Assembly (NCBI RefSeq): GCF_000720635.1
Contig: NZ_JOCF01000037.1
Coordinates: 62,001 to 126,000 of the forward strand
Direction of reading: 5' to 3'
Origin: Streptomyces sp. NRRL WC-3742
GTDB taxonomy: Bacteria; Actinomycetota; Actinomycetes; Streptomycetales; Streptomycetaceae
Length of the DNA stretch: 64,000 nt
This document shows, in pieces, positions 62,037 through 64,000 of this stretch (positions are counted from its first letter, which is position 1; every line of letters starts with the position of its first letter). The notes beneath the pieces are model-generated. The model made no database searches. It worked only from the letters and a program-made list of their open reading frames with translations, and was not told the DNA's origin. Position numbers and translations under genes: made by a program.

Positions 62037-64000
62037 GTGCAGGGACGTTTCAAAAGGGGTAGGGGCGCCGCGGGCAACCCGGAGTCGCACGAGCCCGTGG
62101 CTGCCCCTCAGCAGGCGGCAGCCCCCGGAGGCCCGGACGGGCCGACCGCGCCCGAGGCGCCCGGCAAGCCGGAGGGCGAGGGCCGCGAGCGCACCCGCGA
62201 CAAGCTCCGCACCACTCTGACCAGGCGCCGCGCCACCGGTATCAACCGGCTCGCGATGCGCAACTGGCGCATCCGCACCCGCCTGATCGCGCTGCTCGCG
62301 CTGCCCGTCCTGGTCTCGCTGGTCCTCGGTGGCCTGCGCATCCAGAGTTCGATGCAGAACTCGCAGCAGCTCGCCCAGATGGCCAACCTCTCCGACCTGG
62401 CCAAGAAGGCGACCAACCTCGCGGACGCCCTGCAGACCGAGCGCGACATCAGCGCCGGCCCGATCACCCGGGAGCCGAGCGCCCCGCTCGACGACGACAT
62501 CGTCACGGCCCGCAAGGCCACCGACGACCTCAACCGCGCCTTCACCGCCTCCTCCGACAAGTTCGAGAACCTCGAGCTCTCCGGTGGAAAGGCCCTGCTG
62601 TTCCAGATCCGCAGGGACCTGAACTCCATCTCCGAGGCGCGCAACACGCCGTACCAGAACAACCAGAACATCCAGTCGACGATCACCGCCTACGACGTGA
62701 TCATCCGAGACCTGCTGGGCCTCACCCAGGACATCGCGCTCGCGTCCAACAACAAGGACCTGGTCGTCGCGACCCGCGCGCTCCAGCAGTTCTCGCTCGC
62801 CAAGAACGTCACCTCGCAGCAGCGCGCCCTCGTCAGCGCCGCGCTCGCCAACCCCAAGGGCCCCGACCTCAGCGCGAGCGACGAGTCCTTCGGCATCCGC
62901 CTGCGCACGTCCTACGACAACGCGCTCATCGGGTTCAACAACATCTACACCGCGCACGACCTCGACAACCTGCGCGGGCAGCTCAGCTACAACAACGTCG
63001 TCGCCGACGCCGACCGCTACGCGCGCTCGATCCTCCAGGTCAACGGCATCCACCAGACCGACCCGGTGACGTTCAAGGAGTGGTACGAGAAGGCCAGCGC
63101 CAAGATCACCGCCGAGCGCCGGATCGAGTCCAAGCTCCTCGAGAACCTCGACGGAAAGGCCCAGGACCTCCAGGCCCAGGCCGACACCGACGCGCTGATC
63201 ATCGCCGCCGCCGTCGCCCTGGTGCTGCTCGTCGCCCTCGGTGGCGCCGGTTTGATCGCCCGCTCGATGGTGCGCTCGCTGACCCGACTGCAGGCCGCGG
63301 CCGAGGACGTCGCCGAGCGGCGACTGCCCGAACTCGTCAAGACGCTCTCCGAGAGCGACCCCCACGACGTCGACACCACCGTCGAACCCGTGGCCGTCGA
63401 CTCCACCGACGAGATCGGCCACGTGGCCCACGCCTTCGACATGGTGCACAGCGAGGCCGTCCGCCTCGCCGCCGAGCAGGCCCTCCTGCGAGGCAACATC
63501 AACGCGATGTTCACCAACCTCTCGCGCCGCAGCCAGGGCCTCATCCAGCGCCAGCTGTCGCTCATCTCCGAGCTCGAGAGCCGCGAGGCCGACCCGGACC
63601 AGCTGGCCAACCTCTTCAAGCTGGACCACCTCGCCACCCGCATGCGCCGCAACGGCGAAAACCTCCTCGTCCTCGCCGGTGAGGACCCGGGCCGCCGCTG
63701 GACCAGGCCCGTCCCGCTGGTCGACGTGCTCCGCGCCGCCGCCTCCGAGGTGGAGCAGTACGAGCGCATCGAACTCGCCTCGGTGCCCTCCGCCGAGGTC
63801 GCCGGCCGCGTCGTCAACGACCTCGTCCACCTGCTCGCCGAGCTGCTCGAGAACGCCACCTCGTTCTCCAGCCCGCAGACCCGCGTCCGCGTCACCGGCC
63901 ACGCGCTGCCCGACGGCCGCGTGCTCGTCGAGATCCACGACACCGGCATCGGCCTGAGCCCCGACGACCTCGCCGAGATCAACGAGCGCCTCGCCAACCC
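62037..64000 (+). CDS. cvnA: Conservon sensor histidine-kinase-like protein CvnA, N-terminal part (truncated by window edge)
   Basis: 654 codons, open at the right edge. VQGRFKRGRGAAGN start, a Pro/Ala/Glu-rich cytoplasmic segment, TM1 ~80-100 (LIALLALPVLVSLVLGGL), an extracytoplasmic nitrate/NIT-like sensing region, TM2 ~386-408 (IIAAAVALVLLVALGGAGLI), HAMP, and HATPase with N-box HLLAELLENATSFSSP ~597 and DTGIGLSPDD. First gene of a conservon (cvnA-D: kinase-like protein, roadblock, DUF742, GTPase); resembles CvnA1 of S. coelicolor. GTG 62037 is the first start after an in-frame stop. Confidence 0.9.
   Translation, partial: MQGRFKRGRGAAGNPESHEPVAAPQQAAAPGGPDGPTAPEAPGKPEGEGRERTRDKLRTTLTRRRATGINRLAMRNWRIRTRLIALLALPVLVSLVLGGLRIQSSMQNSQQLAQMANLSDLAKKATNLADALQTERDISAGPITREPSAPLDDDIVTARKATDDLNRAFTASSDKFENLELSGGKALLFQIRRDLNSISEARNTPYQNNQNIQSTITAYDVIIRDLLGLTQDIALASNNKDLVVATRALQQFSLAKNVTSQQRALVSAALANPKGPDLSASDESFGIRLRTSYDNALIGFNNIYTAHDLDNLRGQLSYNNVVADADRYARSILQVNGIHQTDPVTFKEWYEKASAKITAERRIESKLLENLDGKAQDLQAQADTDALIIAAAVALVLLVALGGAGLIARSMVRSLTRLQAAAEDVAERRLPELVKTLSESDPHDVDTTVEPVAVDSTDEIGHVAHAFDMVHSEAVRLAAEQALLRGNINAMFTNLSRRSQGLIQRQLSLISELESREADPDQLANLFKLDHLATRMRRNGENLLVLAGEDPGRRWTRPVPLVDVLRAAASEVEQYERIELASVPSAEVAGRVVNDLVHLLAELLENATSFSSPQTRVRVTGHALPDGRVLVEIHDTGIGLSPDDLAEINERLAN

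Overview
The window is a high-GC actinobacterial chromosome segment, almost certainly from Streptomyces or its close relative Kitasatospora. The evidence is near-saturated G/C at third codon positions, frequent GTG starts, and a gene order that I recall as the conserved core block of S. coelicolor from the yifB/sip region through smc, rnc, recG, hupS and leuCD to the cvn1 conservon. That comparison is from memory, not from a search. About 62 protein genes and five tRNA genes can be supported. Most genes are on the minus strand. I see no prophage, insertion sequence, CRISPR array or biosynthetic cluster.

Layout (in minus-strand transcription order, right to left within each block). 1-9.6 kb: rpsP, khpA, rimM, trmD, rplS, four tandem type I signal peptidases (sipW, X, Y, Z), a NUDIX hydrolase, a DUF2469 protein, yraN and a truncated yifB. 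9.9-15.4 kb: a SprT-like metalloprotein, an archaeal/eukaryotic-type prolyl-tRNA synthetase, a plus-strand methyltransferase and an FtsH protease. 15.4-30 kb: smc, ftsY, a plus-strand primase/polymerase-like protein, the regulator nsdA, the nitrogen operon amtB-glnK-glnD with a well-phased GlnR box, ffh and a GNAT acetyltransferase. 30-45 kb: a DAK/FakA-type protein, recG, rsmD, coaD, a DivIVA-like coiled coil, DUF177-rpmF-rnc-mutM, a membrane exporter, a secreted/anchored protein, an HxlR regulator and acylphosphatase. 44.6-57 kb: rpmB, thiD, pfkA, thiL, a stand-alone AsnC ligand domain, DUF3515, ddl, plsC-gpsA, cofC, hupS and leuCD. 57-64 kb: the IclR regulator ndgR, a Gln-Glu-Glu-Glu-Gln tRNA array, gltX with a fumarylacetoacetate-hydrolase-family gene, an orphan 72-codon gene, and the start of a conservon sensor kinase (cvnA).

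How the genes work together. Protein export is strongly represented: Ffh and FtsY (SRP and its receptor) plus four signal peptidases. Translation is covered by rpsP, rplS, rpmF, rpmB, rimM, trmD, rsmD, two aminoacyl-tRNA synthetases and tRNAs. Chromosome maintenance is covered by smc, hupS, recG and mutM. GluRS lies next to tRNA-Glu and tRNA-Gln genes, which fits indirect Gln-tRNA synthesis. NdgR lies divergent from its expected target leuCD.

The window is mostly ordinary core genome. The best candidates for something undescribed are a monocistronic 72-codon gene beside the conservon (61229-61447) with an elaborate upstream region, a hairpin that buries the mutM ribosome-binding site (35114-35144), and the regulatory architecture of the ndgR/leuC intergenic region. 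No new multi-gene system is evident.
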